A stretch of DNA of 64,000 bases from Acidaminococcaceae bacterium (GCA_017405945.1 JAFQZL010000014.1:39478-103477); one strand, 5' to 3'; counted from the stretch's first letter, positions 8,992-19,180 are shown. Program-made: numbers and translations. The notes: generated by a model not told the origin, from the letters alone.

Positions 8992-10083
8992 TCACTTATA
9001 TAACAGAACAAAAGCTTTGGACACCGTGCTTTGCGCAAGTTCCCGCATAGCCACCAGATGTTCCTCCTGCAGTTGCGGTTTGCGCCCCCACAGTCCTTCT
9101 GCCGCCCGTTCAACATTCCCGGCGTCCAGTGTTTCCACTGTTCCCACTGCCTCCGTCCCAATAGCTTTCAGGAAGCTGTCTACTTTGGGATCATAGGATA
9201 TGGCCATCAGCGGCACTTTCATCACCGCGGCAAAAATCAGCGCATGCAGCCGCATACCGATCAGCAACCGGAAGCTGCCGATAACACTGAGGAATTCCTC
9301 AGTGGAATAATCCCCCTGGAGCAGGGCAACCCTGTTCCTGATTTTAGGAAGATAACTCTTCAGTAACTGGCTGTCTTTCAAATCTTTGGAAAGCTGCAAA
9401 GGTAAAATGGCAATCTGGGCATTATATTTTTCGCTAAGTTTGCCCAGCGCCTCCGCAAGCTGTTTCAGACAGCGCTGATTCTCAGGCCATTCCCGCACAG
9501 AAACGCCGATAATCGGTTTGTATGGATCCAGACCGGCATCCGCCAATATGGTTTTCCCCATTACTTTCGATTCAGGATTTAACATCAGCACCGGGTCTGC
9601 CGTAACTTCTACTTTAACAGCAGGAACGCCCATACGCGCCAGTTCCTCTGCCGAATCCCGGTCTCTCACCGTAATCACATCCACCCTGCTCACTACCAGG
9701 CGGGTCAGCAGCCGCATGAACCGGCTGCGAATCGGACCAATGCCCTGGGCGAACAGCATGACCTTCTTCCGTTTCCATTTTGCCGCCGCAATAACGGAAA
9801 GATAATAAGCAAGGCTGCGTTTGCTGGTCACATCCTGCAGCAGGCTGCCGCCGCCGCTGATAACCAGATCCGCCTCGCGGATAGCCCGCAACAGCCGCAC
9901 CGCCGCAAAACGGTACAGGGATTTTACCTGATGTTTAGCTATTGTATTTCCCGGGTTTCCGGAAATCACGGTAATATCCGCCGTCGGCTCGACCGAGCGC
10001 AAAGCTGCCAGAATCGCAGTCAGCAATGCTTCGTCACCGGCGTTATTGAATCCGTAATAACCGGAAATTACGATTTTACTCAT
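8992..10083 (-). CDS. csaB: Polysaccharide pyruvyl transferase CsaB
   Basis: A 363-residue enzyme of the polysaccharide pyruvyl transferase family. The N-terminus MSKIVISGYYGFNNAGDEAL is the hallmark of CsaB. Further family features are DLVISGGGSLLQD, the FAQGIGP motif and the C-terminal IGMRLHALIFA segment. CsaB adds ketal pyruvate to a secondary cell-wall polymer; SLH-domain proteins then bind the pyruvylated polymer. The gene overlaps the upstream polytopic membrane protein gene by 8 bp, so the two are co-translated and probably functionally linked. No SLH-domain gene is in this window. Substrate identity in this organism is unknown. Confidence 0.92.
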   Translation of the reverse strand: MSKIVISGYYGFNNAGDEALLTAILAALRSVEPTADITVISGNPGNTIAKHQVKSLYRFAAVRLLRAIREADLVISGGGSLLQDVTSKRSLAYYLSVIAAAKWKRKKVMLFAQGIGPIRSRFMRLLTRLVVSRVDVITVRDRDSAEELARMGVPAVKVEVTADPVLMLNPESKVMGKTILADAGLDPYKPIIGVSVREWPENQRCLKQLAEALGKLSEKYNAQIAILPLQLSKDLKDSQLLKSYLPKIRNRVALLQGDYSTEEFLSVIGSFRLLIGMRLHALIFAAVMKVPLMAISYDPKVDSFLKAIGTEAVGTVETLDAGNVERAAEGLWGRKPQLQEEHLVAMRELAQSTVSKAFVLLYK

Positions 10084-12226
10084 TAACAGAAAATCTCCTT
10101 AGCCATGGTATAATATATGGCATTAAAATTGAAACTGCGATAACCGCAATAATTCCGAGGGCAGAACCCAGCAGATAGCCGTCTGCCGCACGGATGTAGC
10201 TCATCATGGCCGGCGTGCGCATATGACAGAAGGTCTGCACCAAAGAACCCTGCCCGATGACGGCCCCCAGCACCAGCGCCAGTTTACACCAGTTGGGCGC
10301 CATACGGTACGCGGCCAGTACGGCCAGGAAGAAGGCCGGATGACCAATCATGAATTCTTTTTCCCGGGGGCGGGCATACATGACCTCTTCCAGGAAGAGA
10401 CGCAGTTTGATCTCGATGGCGGGTACCGGCACGCCGCCGGTATGGCCGCTGCGGCCTACAAAGATGTAAGCCACGAACAGCAGCACGCCTAATATGACAA
10501 AATGTCCCAGTGTGAGACGAGTCTTACAAATCTGTACCAGTTGGGAAAACAGGTCCGCCACATTTTCCCCCGGGTTCCGGAAAATGCTGTACTGCCGTAA
10601 AAACAGCAGCAGGGTCAGCAGTACCGGCATAATAAAGGTAAGCTTTACGCCGCGGTAAATATCCGCTTCCAGCAGGAAACGCAGATCGCCCATGATGGAA
10701 CCGTTCAGGGTGGCGCCGATCAGGGAAAGGGCAATGGCCAGGGCCAGCTGCCATAAAGCGGTAACGATGACGCCGACGGTTGATTTCGTATCTGTTTTAA
10801 TCGTATCCCACAGGGTCAGCATCACGCTCATGGAAAGGACCGGATACAGTACCGCCGATAAAAAGGCCAGCCCCTGCCGGACCGACAGGCCGCGCCCCAT
10901 GAACAGGCTGTACGCGGTAAGCAGCATGCCGAAAATCACCAGCAGGTACTGCTTCGTGCCTTTACAGGATGGCAAAACCATGCCCATATATAACGCCAGC
11001 GCCGCCCAGGCGCCCAACGCCACTACCAGCAATGCTTTCCGGTCCGGGTCATACGAACCGGCAAACCCCGGATTGCCGTTGGCGGAAGCAGGCGCAGCGT
11101 CGCCCGGCTTCTGGAACACACCGGCCACGCCGATCTTGTAGCCGCGTCCTTTCACCTGCTGCGTGATCTGACGCATATAGTCCAGATTCAGGTCAATAAT
11201 ATCTACGCCATTCTGCGGTTTCAGGAACAGGCGCACATAATTGACCCGGATATTCCGTTCCTCATCTGCCAGTGCCCAGCGCCGCAACGCGTCCGGCATC
11301 ATCAGCTTACTGTTTTCCTGGGCATCGATGTTCAGTACGCGCACCGCGTTGTTATCCACACTGCGGAGCAGTGCGTCCAGTCCCGCAAATTTGGCAAACT
11401 GCAGCTGGGTCACATGCTCCAGCAGGCCCAGCCGGATATTCCGCTCCTGCAGTTTCTTTCCCATATACTCTATACCGGCAGGAAAACCGATTACGTCCGT
11501 ACCGCAGGGAATATAGGTGGTCACCTGCACGCCGGCTTTATCGATCCGGGCAAAGAGACTGTCCACACCTTTTTGTGTATATGGCAGATAGTTTTGCGGA
11601 CGTACTGCAACATAAAAGCCTTTTTCCTGTACTTCCCGCAGCTCTTTCACGGACAGGCCCAGCGGTGCCTGCATCATAGGCGTCTTGGCCCGGTAATCCG
11701 GTTCCAGCAGCAGCCGGGAGTCGCCCTTCACTTCCAGAATTTCCGGAGTCTGGCTGAACAGTTTCACCCGTTCTGTACCGTAACGCAGGAACAGGTCTTC
11801 TTTCGCCTCATTCCAGGTTTCTTCGTCCCGGCCCCGGGTCACATATACCGCGTCCGGGTCCAGATCCGGCGAAGCAAGGATCGTGTCAAAATCGCCCCGG
11901 TGCACACCAGAAGCCGCCTTTTGCAACACATCCCCCGGCATGGCGGAGATGCGTTTTTCCCTGTCCAGCCGCTCCAGCGTGGTGTCGTAGACGATCAGCG
12001 TGGTCACACCGGCGTCTTTAAACTGTTGTAACAGTTTTTCGCTGCTGTAGCCTTCCCGCTGGGCCATCATCAGAATCGCCTGATAGTCCAGGGTCTGCTC
12101 CACTGTATCGTTACGCTTCTCAATTCCTACACGGATCTGCATCAGATACAGCGCCGCACAGAACGCAATGGCGATGCACAGGACCAATATAGGGTTGTAA
12201 CGTTCTTTCCAGTTCTGTAAACTCAT
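10076..12226 (-). CDS. Polytopic membrane protein, DUF5693-like, partner of csaB
   Basis: A protein of about 716 residues. I place the start at the ATG at 12226 (MSLQNWKERYNP), after AAAGAAG, because the upstream ATG lacks a ribosome site. One TM helix near the N-terminus (LVLCIAIAFCAALYLM) leads into an extracytoplasmic region of about 350 residues that looks like an alpha/beta fold (repeated hydrophobic strands such as VTTLIVYDTTL and VRVLNIDA). About ten TM helices make up the C-terminal half. I recognise the architecture as the DUF5693 family, which commonly sits beside csaB in Firmicutes; no function is established. The 8-bp overlap with csaB suggests a role in making, flipping or displaying the pyruvylated wall polymer, which is inference. 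Confidence 0.8.
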   Translation of the reverse strand: MSLQNWKERYNPILVLCIAIAFCAALYLMQIRVGIEKRNDTVEQTLDYQAILMMAQREGYSSEKLLQQFKDAGVTTLIVYDTTLERLDREKRISAMPGDVLQKAASGVHRGDFDTILASPDLDPDAVYVTRGRDEETWNEAKEDLFLRYGTERVKLFSQTPEILEVKGDSRLLLEPDYRAKTPMMQAPLGLSVKELREVQEKGFYVAVRPQNYLPYTQKGVDSLFARIDKAGVQVTTYIPCGTDVIGFPAGIEYMGKKLQERNIRLGLLEHVTQLQFAKFAGLDALLRSVDNNAVRVLNIDAQENSKLMMPDALRRWALADEERNIRVNYVRLFLKPQNGVDIIDLNLDYMRQITQQVKGRGYKIGVAGVFQKPGDAAPASANGNPGFAGSYDPDRKALLVVALGAWAALALYMGMVLPSCKGTKQYLLVIFGMLLTAYSLFMGRGLSVRQGLAFLSAVLYPVLSMSVMLTLWDTIKTDTKSTVGVIVTALWQLALAIALSLIGATLNGSIMGDLRFLLEADIYRGVKLTFIMPVLLTLLLFLRQYSIFRNPGENVADLFSQLVQICKTRLTLGHFVILGVLLFVAYIFVGRSGHTGGVPVPAIEIKLRLFLEEVMYARPREKEFMIGHPAFFLAVLAAYRMAPNWCKLALVLGAVIGQGSLVQTFCHMRTPAMMSYIRAADGYLLGSALGIIAVIAVSILMPYIIPWLRRFSVNE

Positions 12227-12287
12227 TCTTCTTTTTCCGCATAACTGACAGCGGCGTACATCTTCCGGCATACGTCGCTGTTATTGA

Positions 12288-13416
12288 TTATATTTGTTTT
12301 GCTGCCAGCCTTTTGGCTTCATATTCCTGACGCAGGTAAGCTTCCACAAAGGGACGCAAATCCCCGTCCATCACTCCGTCCACGTTGGAAGTTTCATAAG
12401 ATGTGCGGTGATCCTTCACCATAGTATAAGGCTGGAAGACATAGGAACGAATCTGACTGCCCCATTCGATGGCCTGATAGTCCCCGGCCAGGTCGCTGAT
12501 CTTGGCGTCCCGTTTTGCCTTTTCAAATGCGTACAGCTTACCGCGTAACATCTGCAGCGCTTTTTCACGGTTCTGAATCTGGCTCCGTTCGTTCTGGCAC
12601 TGCACCACGATACCGGTAGGCAGGTGCGTCATGCGAACGGCCGAAGAAGTCTTGTTGACGTGCTGTCCGCCGGCGCCGCTGGCCCGGTACACATCCACAC
12701 GCACTTCATCCATGTTAATTTCCACATTCACCGTATCGTCCAGTTCCGGCATTACATCCACTGCAGAGAACGATGTATGGCGGCGCGCGTTTGCGTCAAA
12801 GGGTGAAATACGTACCAGACGGTGCACACCCTTTTCACTGCGGAAAAAACCATATGCATTGTATCCGTTGATCTGCAGCGTTACGCTCTTGACTCCCGCT
12901 TCATCCCCTGCCAGATAGTCCAGCATTTCCACCTGGTAACCGTTCCGTTCCGCAAAACGGGTGAACATCCGCAACAGCATAGAGGTCCAATCCTGGGCCT
13001 CCGTTCCGCCGGCGCCTGCATGAAGGGTAAGGATAGCATTGTTGGCGTCGTACTCTTCCGACAGCAGCATCCCCAGTTCCAGATGGTGCAGACTTTCTTT
13101 GATTTTATTTAATGTTTCGTCGAGTTCTGAAATCAGGGATTCGTCCTGTTCTTCCGCTGCCATCTCCTGCAGCACTTCCAGATCTTCCAGTCCCGTTTCC
13201 AGTGTTTTATATTCATCAACTTCCGATTTTAAGCCGTCCACATCTTTGGAGATCTTTGTGGCCTTCTCCGGATTATCCCAGAAAGAAGGCTCGCCCATCA
13301 GATGTTCCAGTTCGGCAATCTTTTCCTCTTTGCCGGGGATGTCAAAGAGACCCCCTCATTTCGTCCAGTTTTTTCTTGAGAGCCATGATTTCAGGTTTAT
13401 ATTCTTCAAGCAACAA
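12288..13416 (-). CDS. prfB: Peptide chain release factor 2, made by programmed +1 frameshift
   Basis: RF2 recognises UGA and UAA and releases the finished peptide. The reading frame is split: a short first frame ends at an in-frame TGA (13342-13344), and the main frame continues one base on. The join reads ...EMRGSL then DIPGKEEKIAEL, matching RF2 proteins. The stop-recognition motif SPF (RISPFDANARR) and the catalytic GGQ (GAGGQHVNKTSSAVR) are intact. I place the start at TTG 13416, ten bases after AAAGGA; GTG at 13425 is an alternative but sits too close to that site. Mature length is about 375 residues. It lies 31 bp downstream of secA, the usual secA-prfB order. Confidence 0.95.
13342..13356 (-). 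promoter_or_regulatory. RF2 programmed frameshift site
   Basis: Minus strand reads AGG GGG TCT CTT TGA C: an internal Shine-Dalgarno-like AGGGGG (13351-13356), then the slippery CTT followed by the UGA stop (13342-13344). This is the canonical autoregulatory site: low RF2 leaves the ribosome paused at UGA and it slips +1 from CUU to UUU, continuing in the RF2 frame. Confidence 0.95.
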
Positions 13417-13447
13417 CTTTCTCACATCCTTTACTGGTTATTTTTAA

Positions 13448-15988
13448 TTATTTCCCTTTGCCGCAGCAGTTCTTATATTTCTTGCCGCTGCCGCAGGGGC
13501 ACAGGTCATTACGCCCCACTTCCGGCCCTTTGTTGACCACCGGTTGTTTTACAGCTTCTTCCTCCGGGGTATCCACCGTCGGACTGTTCATGGTAGCATT
13601 CTCCAGGTGATCGTCCATGGTCATGGAAGGCTGTGATATCACATTGACACGGTACATGTATTTCACTACGTCGTCCTCGATGGCCTCAATCATCGCCTCA
13701 AACATATCAAAAGCTTCAAACTTATATTCCACCAGCGGATCTTTCTGGCCGTATGCCCGCAGGCCCACGCCTTCACGCAGCATGTCCATGGCGTCCAGAT
13801 GTTCCATCCAGTGATTGTCCACAACCTTCAGCATTACCAGGTTTTCCAGTTCCCGCATGATCTCGGGGCTGATTTCTTCCTCGCGGCTGGCATAAATATC
13901 CTCCGCCAGCTTATGCAGGTACTCGCCGATTTCATCCCGGCCCAGGTCAGCCAGCATTTCTTCTTTAAGCTCGCCAAAGGGAGCAAAGAACTCTTCGCAG
14001 TAGCGCACCAGATTCTTCAAATCCCAGTCTTCGGAATAGGATTCCGGCGGACAGTACATGGTCATAGCCCGGTCCACAATCTTGTGTGTGAATTCCATGA
14101 CGGTAGAACGCAGGTCTTCCTGATCCAGCACCTTGCGGCGTTCCTTATAGATAACTTCGCGCTGCTGGTTCATGACATCGTCGTACTCCAGCACCATCTT
14201 ACGGATGTTAAAGTTGCGTTCTTCCACTTTCTTCTGGGCGTTTTCAATAGAACTGGTCACAATTTTGTTTTCAATGGGCTCGTCCTCTTCCATCCCCAGC
14301 TTGTCCATCATGCCCTTGATTTTATCAGATCCGAATAGACGCATCAGGTCGTCTTCCAGAGACAGGTAAAACCGGGACGAACCGGGATCACCCTGACGGG
14401 CACAACGGCCGCGCAGCTGGTTGTCGATACGGCGGCTTTCGTGCCGTTCCGTACCCAGGATATGCAAGCCTCCCTTTTCGGCCACACCTTCACCCAACAC
14501 AATGTCGGTGCCGCGGCCTGCCATATTGGTAGCGATGGTGACCTGGCCCGGCTGGCCGGCGTCCGCCACGATCATGGCTTCTTTTTCGTGGTACTTGGCA
14601 TTCAGCACGTTGTGGGGGATGCCCTGTTTTTTCAGCAATGCGCTCAGGTCTTCGGACTGGGTGATGGAAGTGGTACCTACCAGCACCGGCCGTCCGTCCT
14701 TATGCAGTTCCACAATTTCCTTCACGACCGCCCTGTATTTGGCGGCCTTGGTCTTGTAGATCACGTCCGGATAATCGGTACGGATCATGGGCTTGTTGGT
14801 GGGAATCACAACAACGTCCAGGCCGTAGATTTTCTGGAATTCCTGTTCTTCCGTCTTGGCCGTACCGGTCATGCCGGCCAGCTTTTTGTACATACGGAAA
14901 TAATTCTGGAAAGTGATTGTAGCCAGAGTCTGGCTTTCGCGCTGCACCACTACGCCTTCCTTGGCTTCGATAGCCTGGTGCAGGCCTTCGGAATAACGGC
15001 GCCCGTACATAAGGCGTCCGGTAAATTCGTCGACGATAATAACTTCTCCGTCTTTCACCACATAATCCCGGTCGCGGATCATCAGCTCCTTGGCTTTGAT
15101 CGCGCACATGATATGGTGGGAGAAATCCACGCCGTGTTCCGTATCATACAGGTTGGTCACGCCCAGCGCCTTTTCCGCTTTTGCAATACCTGCTTCCGTA
15201 GGAGCTACCTGCTTCTGCTTTTCATCAACGGTGTAATCTTCGCCCAGTTTCATGTTGGCGACGATACGGGCGATGACTTTGTACAGATCTGCAGACTTTT
15301 CACCGGGGCCGGAAATGATCAGCGGGGTACGGGCCTCGTCGATCAGAATCGAGTCCACTTCGTCCACGATGCAATAATTCAGTTCCCTCTGCACCATCTG
15401 GTCCTTATCTACCACCATATTGTCACGGAGGTAGTCGAAGCCGAATTCGTTGTTGGTTCCGTACGTGATATCCGCCTGGTACGCAGCCTTCCGTTCAGCA
15501 AAATCAAGATCATGGACGATCAGTCCCACTGTCAGACCCAGAAAGTTATAGATACGACCCATATCCACGCTGTCGCGGCGGGCCAGATAATCGTTAACGG
15601 TAACCACATGGACGCCATGACCGGTCAGTGCGTTCAGATACACCGGCAGGGTTGCCACCAGGGTCTTGCCTTCACCGGTACGCATCTCGGAAATTTTGCC
15701 CCGGTGCAGTACCACACCGCCAATCAGCTGCACGTCAAAATGGCGCAGGCCAGTAGTGCGTTTAGATGCTTCCCTTACCACTGCAAACGCTTCCGGAAGG
15801 ATATCGTCCAATGTCTCGCCCTTTTTCAGACGAAGTTTAAACTCAGCCGTCTTTGCCTGCAGGTTGGCGGAGCTCATTCGTTCCATCTCGGGTTCCAGCG
15901 CATTGATTTTGTCTACAATCGGTTGGATGTTTTTTAATTCTTTTTCATTGGGATCTCCAAATATCTTCTTTATTAAAGATTCCAGCAA
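13448..15988 (-). CDS. secA: Preprotein translocase motor SecA
   Basis: The ATPase that drives proteins through SecYEG. About 846 residues from TTG at 15988 ([18 protein letters not shown]), eight bases after AAGGAG; a GTG three codons upstream overlaps that site. Seen in order: Walker A (MRTGEGKT), DEAD-like [13 protein letters not shown], the preprotein cross-linking domain, the second nucleotide-binding fold with motif [12 protein letters not shown], the helical scaffold and wing, and a C-terminal zinc SEC-C tail [17 protein letters not shown] that binds SecB or ribosomes in other species. A sigma-A-type promoter lies about 95 bp upstream. prfB follows closely and is probably co-transcribed. 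Confidence 0.97.
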   Translation of the reverse strand: MLESLIKKIFGDPNEKELKNIQPIVDKINALEPEMERMSSANLQAKTAEFKLRLKKGETLDDILPEAFAVVREASKRTTGLRHFDVQLIGGVVLHRGKISEMRTGEGKTLVATLPVYLNALTGHGVHVVTVNDYLARRDSVDMGRIYNFLGLTVGLIVHDLDFAERKAAYQADITYGTNNEFGFDYLRDNMVVDKDQMVQRELNYCIVDEVDSILIDEARTPLIISGPGEKSADLYKVIARIVANMKLGEDYTVDEKQKQVAPTEAGIAKAEKALGVTNLYDTEHGVDFSHHIMCAIKAKELMIRDRDYVVKDGEVIIVDEFTGRLMYGRRYSEGLHQAIEAKEGVVVQRESQTLATITFQNYFRMYKKLAGMTGTAKTEEQEFQKIYGLDVVVIPTNKPMIRTDYPDVIYKTKAAKYRAVVKEIVELHKDGRPVLVGTTSITQSEDLSALLKKQGIPHNVLNAKYHEKEAMIVADAGQPGQVTIATNMAGRGTDIVLGEGVAEKGGLHILGTERHESRRIDNQLRGRCARQGDPGSSRFYLSLEDDLMRLFGSDKIKGMMDKLGMEEDEPIENKIVTSSIENAQKKVEERNFNIRKMVLEYDDVMNQQREVIYKERRKVLDQEDLRSTVMEFTHKIVDRAMTMYCPPESYSEDWDLKNLVRYCEEFFAPFGELKEEMLADLGRDEIGEYLHKLAEDIYASREEEISPEIMRELENLVMLKVVDNHWMEHLDAMDMLREGVGLRAYGQKDPLVEYKFEAFDMFEAMIEAIEDDVVKYMYRVNVISQPSMTMDDHLENATMNSPTVDTPEEEAVKQPVVNKGPEVGRNDLCPCGSGKKYKNCCGKGK

Positions 15989-16080
15989 ACTAATCACTCC
16001 TTAACTTGGGAATTTTAATTAATGGTTTTATTTTTCTTCATGTTTTAAGCAAACAATTATCCATTATTGTCTATTATAAA

Positions 16081-16109
16081 ATTTTAACAGAAAGAGCCGC
16101 AAAAGTCAA
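16081..16109 (-). promoter_or_regulatory. Promoter of secA
   Basis: Minus-strand TTGACT (16104-16109), 17-bp spacer, TAAAAT (16081-16086). A second TATAAT-like hexamer lies just downstream. The position suits transcription of secA-prfB. Confidence 0.7.
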
Positions 16110-16169
16110 AAAAACACCGGCATTTCTGTTGTAAAGTTTGTGAAGTTTACGTGAAGAATAAAAACAAAA

Positions 16170-16193
16170 AACGCAGGACTTACATCCTGCGTT
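16170..16193 (-). terminator. Terminator of hpf
   Basis: A 9-bp perfect stem (AACGCAGGA at 16170-16178 with 16185-16193) and 6-nt loop, followed on the minus strand by TTTTTTGTTTTT. Confidence 0.88.
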
Positions 16194-16211
16194 GAATAGT
16201 CATTAAATGTT

Positions 16212-16763
16212 TTACTCCAGCTTGGGCTCCAGCAATCCGTAATTGCCGTCTTTACGCCGGTACACTACGCTCACTCCGCCAAAATCCGGATCATAGAATA
16301 CAAAGAAATCATGATTTAACAGATTCATCTGCAAAATTGCTTCTTCCGGCGTCATGGGATTCATAGTAAAACTCTTACTGCGGATGATTTTAAAATCTTC
16401 TTCCGCTTCCGCCTGAACCGAAACCGCTTCCGCTGCAGGCGGGGTTTCCACAGGAACTTCCCGGAAGTTGCTGTATTTCCGTTTCATTAACTTGGTTTTA
16501 TATTTGTGTACCTGCCGCTCGATCTTCTCCACTACCAGGTCGATGGAAGAATACATATCCTTTGTAGATTCCTGGGCCCGCAACAGGATTCCCTTGGCCG
16601 GAACGGTGATTTCCGCGATATGATTTCCGTTTTCTACCTTAAGTACTGCCGTGATATCACCTACAGCCTTAAACTGTCTGGTAACTTTATCAATTTTTTT
16701 CTCCAGGTACGCTTTTACTGCCGGTGATACAACTGCGTTTCTGCCTTTTACGATAATTGCCAT
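16212..16763 (-). CDS. hpf: Long-form ribosome hibernation-promoting factor HPF
   Basis: A 183-residue protein that binds the 30S decoding centre and dimerises ribosomes into inactive 100S particles in stationary phase. The start is ATG at 16763, seven bases after AAGGAGG. The N-terminal beta-alpha-beta-beta-beta-alpha domain (about 1-105) begins MAIIVKGRNAVVSPAVKAYL; after a linker, the C-terminal dimerisation domain (about 125-183) contains KSFTMNPMTPEEAILQMNLL and the FFVFYDPDFGGVSVVYRRKDG strand pair. The two-domain length identifies the long form typical of Firmicutes. It sits directly upstream of secA. Confidence 0.95.
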   Translation of the reverse strand: MAIIVKGRNAVVSPAVKAYLEKKIDKVTRQFKAVGDITAVLKVENGNHIAEITVPAKGILLRAQESTKDMYSSIDLVVEKIERQVHKYKTKLMKRKYSNFREVPVETPPAAEAVSVQAEAEEDFKIIRSKSFTMNPMTPEEAILQMNLLNHDFFVFYDPDFGGVSVVYRRKDGNYGLLEPKLE

Positions 16764-16992
16764 ACTGAGTCCTCCTTGAACATCCAAGGTTACTTGGTTA
16801 TTACAGGCTCCGGTTCCGGAAGCTGCGGCCCGTTCAGTAACTGTTCTGTAATGCCTCCTCTTTGTAAATCCTGTCCGCAGGGACCCGCCCCTTCGTCTGT
16901 TATCTATTCATTCGACATATGACATGTTATTCCTGTTTGTAAATACAGATTTCTAACTTTTGTCACTTTTTTACTGAAAAATGCAACCTTCG
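16764..16992 (-). other. Intergenic leader of hpf, no confident gene
   Basis: I see no complete gene here. The minus strand holds a GC-rich part (about 16795-16890) with a strong ribosome-site-like GAGGAGG (about 16855) but no ATG, GTG or TTG at a useful distance. A startless frame of about 36 codons runs through it to a stop at about 16790. Probably an untranslated hpf leader or a gene remnant. Confidence 0.4.
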
Positions 16993-17571
16993 TTACAACT
17001 CCTTGATTTCCGTTCCTTGCATTTCCACTTTATATTCCAATACCCGGCTGCTGACAGCTCCTGTCACCGGGTTAATCTTCAGGTTTACAGTAAACCGTTG
17101 CGTCTCCAGCTGCGCCTCATAATAACTGAGGTTCCCTTCGTATTTCTGTTCAATTGAGGTAATCTTGCCGTCCGGATACTCCAGTCTTACTATTTCTTCA
17201 ACATCATCTACCGTTTTATTAACGGTTGTGCTGCCGGGAATATTACTGCCCCCGATTTTAACGGTTTTTACTTTATTGATTTCTTTTATTACAGTAACTT
17301 CATAAGCCCGGAGCGTACTATTGTCGTAAAACGAAAAGGCTATGGTCTTATCTGTCTCCTGCTCAGCTAACATGCCCCGGAATATTGCCGCAGCAGGAAC
17401 CTCTGATTTAGCAGCAAGGATCGCCTTTTCATAAGCAGCCGGATACTTATTGTGTTGTTCTGTCTTTACAGCCTTCCCCGTTTCGCTACCGGCCTCTTCT
17501 GCGGCAAAACCCGCAGACTCGCTGACCATGAGAATCAATGCCAGAAACAACATTACTGCTTTTTTCAACAC
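16993..17571 (-). CDS. Secreted protein of unknown function
   Basis: A 192-residue protein starting at GTG 17571, nine bases after AGGAGG. An N-terminal signal peptide (AVMLFLALILMVSESAGFA) is followed by a short charged stretch and a beta-rich domain of about 140 residues. Repeated strands such as TIAFSFYDNSTLRAYEVTVI, GKITSIEQKYEGN and FTVNLKINPVTGAVSSRVLEYKVEM resemble the strand-turn pattern of PepSY-like domains, but the match is by eye only. No Cys and no lipobox, so it should be soluble in the periplasm or outside. It stands alone between hpf and the amino-acid ABC transporter. Confidence 0.7.
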   Translation of the reverse strand: MLKKAVMLFLALILMVSESAGFAAEEAGSETGKAVKTEQHNKYPAAYEKAILAAKSEVPAAAIFRGMLAEQETDKTIAFSFYDNSTLRAYEVTVIKEINKVKTVKIGGSNIPGSTTVNKTVDDVEEIVRLEYPDGKITSIEQKYEGNLSYYEAQLETQRFTVNLKINPVTGAVSSRVLEYKVEMQGTEIKEL

Positions 17572-17655
17572 GGTATTAATCCTCCTGTAAACCATAATAC
17601 AACCAGTTTTACAATCTTTTTATAGCCTGCAACGTTTTCACAAACGTTCCCTGAA

Positions 17656-18393
17656 TTACAAAATCTTGGACAAAAAGCTCTGGGTTCTCGGATTCCGGGG
17701 CTGATCAAATACCTGCTCCGGCGTTCCTTCTTCCACAATATAACCGCCGTCCACAAACAGCACCCTGTCACCCACTTCTTTGGCAAATCCCATTTCATGC
17801 GTAACAACAACCATAGTCATGCCTTCCTTGGCAAGCTGCTTCATAACTTCCAGCACTTCGTTTATCATTTCCGGATCCAGTGCTGAAGTCGGCTCGTCAA
17901 ACAGCATGGCTTTGGGTTTCATACACAGGGCCCGGGCAATGGCCACACGCTGTTGCTGACCGCCGGAAAGCTGGTCCGGATAATTATTCGCTTTTTCCGC
18001 CAGCCCGACTTTTTTCAGGTAGGTCATGGCCAGTTCTTCCGCTTCCTTCCGGCTGGTCTTCCTCACCTTCATGGGAGCAAGTATCAGGTTTTCCATCACC
18101 GTCATGTGAGGGAACAGGTTGAAACGCTGGAAGACCATACCCACTTCCTTGCGGACCTCATTGATGTTCGCTTCCCCGTTCAGAGGGATGTTGTCAAACA
18201 CAATCTCCCCACCCGAGGGTTCTTCCAGGTAATTGATGCAGCGCAGCAGGGTGGACTTACCGCTGCCGGAGGGTCCGATGATGACCACTACTTCTTTTTC
18301 TTTTATATACAGGTCAATGCCCTTTAATACGTGCAGGTCGCCGAAGCTCTTTTGCAGGCCTGTAATTTTAATAATATCCTGTCGTTCTTTCAT
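17656..18393 (-). CDS. Polar amino acid ABC transporter ATP-binding protein (GlnQ-like)
   Basis: A 245-residue ABC ATPase of the polar amino-acid uptake subfamily. Walker [11 protein letters not shown]-loop ([19 protein letters not shown], typical of GlnQ/HisP/ArtP), signature [15 protein letters not shown], Walker [17 protein letters not shown] and [10 protein letters not shown] are all intact. Its start overlaps the permease stop by 4 bp. Last gene of the cluster of two binding proteins, one permease and this ATPase. Confidence 0.94.
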   Translation of the reverse strand: MKERQDIIKITGLQKSFGDLHVLKGIDLYIKEKEVVVIIGPSGSGKSTLLRCINYLEEPSGGEIVFDNIPLNGEANINEVRKEVGMVFQRFNLFPHMTVMENLILAPMKVRKTSRKEAEELAMTYLKKVGLAEKANNYPDQLSGGQQQRVAIARALCMKPKAMLFDEPTSALDPEMINEVLEVMKQLAKEGMTMVVVTHEMGFAKEVGDRVLFVDGGYIVEEGTPEQVFDQPRNPRTQSFLSKIL

Positions 18394-19046
18394 TTTGTAT
18401 CAAACTTCCTTTCCAGGAGGCCGGTAAGCCGGGCTACCGTAAATGTCAGGATCAGGTAGATGATCGCTACCGCCATCCAGATCTCAAAGGACGCATAAGT
18501 GCGGGCAATAATCAGCTGACCCCGGCGGGTCAGTTCCTCAAAACCGATTACGGATACCAGGGAGGAATCCTTCAGCATAGCGATGAATTCGTTGCCCAGC
18601 GGAGGAATGATACGCTTGAAGGCCTGAGGCAAAATGATATAACGCATGGTCTGCCACCAGGTCATGCCCAGACTTCGCCCGGCTTCCATCTGACCCACAT
18701 CAATGGACTGGATGCCGCCCCGGAACACTTCCGCCACATAGGCGCCGCTGTTGATAGAGCAGGCGGAAATTGCTGCGAAGAACGCGTCTACCCGGTGCCC
18801 GATAATGCTGGGCAGCGCGAAATATACCAGGAAAATCTGGATCAAAAGCGGTGTTCCCCGGATAAAATCCACGTATACATTGCCCAGCCAACGCAGAATT
18901 TTAAAATCAGACATACGAACCAGAGCCACGATGATGCCGATCAGCATACCAAAGAAAACGCTGAGAGCCGTAATTTCAACCGTAATGCCGGCGCCCGCAA
19001 TCAACAGCGGAAACGCGCTTTTCATCAAATCAAAGTTAACATCCAT
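18390..19046 (-). CDS. Polar amino acid ABC transporter permease (HisM/GlnP type)
   Basis: A 218-residue inner-membrane subunit. The start is ATG at 19046 ([12 protein letters not shown]) after AGAAGG; in-frame codons further upstream have no ribosome site. About five TM helices. The binding-protein-dependent permease EAA loop is clear: [34 protein letters not shown]. Only one permease gene is present, so a homodimer is expected. It overlaps the ATPase gene by 4 bp and lies 216 bp after the nearer binding-protein gene, with a terminator between them. Confidence 0.93.
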   Translation of the reverse strand: MDVNFDLMKSAFPLLIAGAGITVEITALSVFFGMLIGIIVALVRMSDFKILRWLGNVYVDFIRGTPLLIQIFLVYFALPSIIGHRVDAFFAAISACSINSGAYVAEVFRGGIQSIDVGQMEAGRSLGMTWWQTMRYIILPQAFKRIIPPLGNEFIAMLKDSSLVSVIGFEELTRRGQLIIARTYASFEIWMAVAIIYLILTFTVARLTGLLERKFDTK

Positions 19047-19088
19047 AAGGTAAACCTTCTTATATTTGTATTTTTTACATTTTGCAAT

Positions 19089-19138
19089 CCATTGCAAGCG
19101 CACAGACGCTCTGCTGCAGCGCACCTGTAAAGCAATGG
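19089..19138 (-). promoter_or_regulatory. Leader hairpin upstream of the ABC permease gene
   Basis: A 7-bp outer stem CCATTGC/GCAATGG (19089-19095 with 19132-19138) encloses an inner GC-rich imperfect stem. It has no U-tract. Between this and the upstream terminator there is a TATAAT-like sequence (about 19158-19163) without a convincing -35. It may stabilise the processed permease-ATPase message or mark a separate transcript. Confidence 0.35.
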
Positions 19139-19180
19139 CAGAAACGCTTTTCGAATATTATACTACATAAATAAAAAATA

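Noticed and set aside
13298..13416. prfB as a pseudogene or sequencing error because of the in-frame TGA
   Set aside because: The site matches the known programmed frameshift exactly (AGGGGG, CTT, TGA, C).
14441..15937. A nearly 500-codon open frame on the plus strand
   Set aside because: It lies wholly antisense to secA, has His/Phe/Gln-rich composition with no recognisable motif, and no ribosome site. secA is certain.
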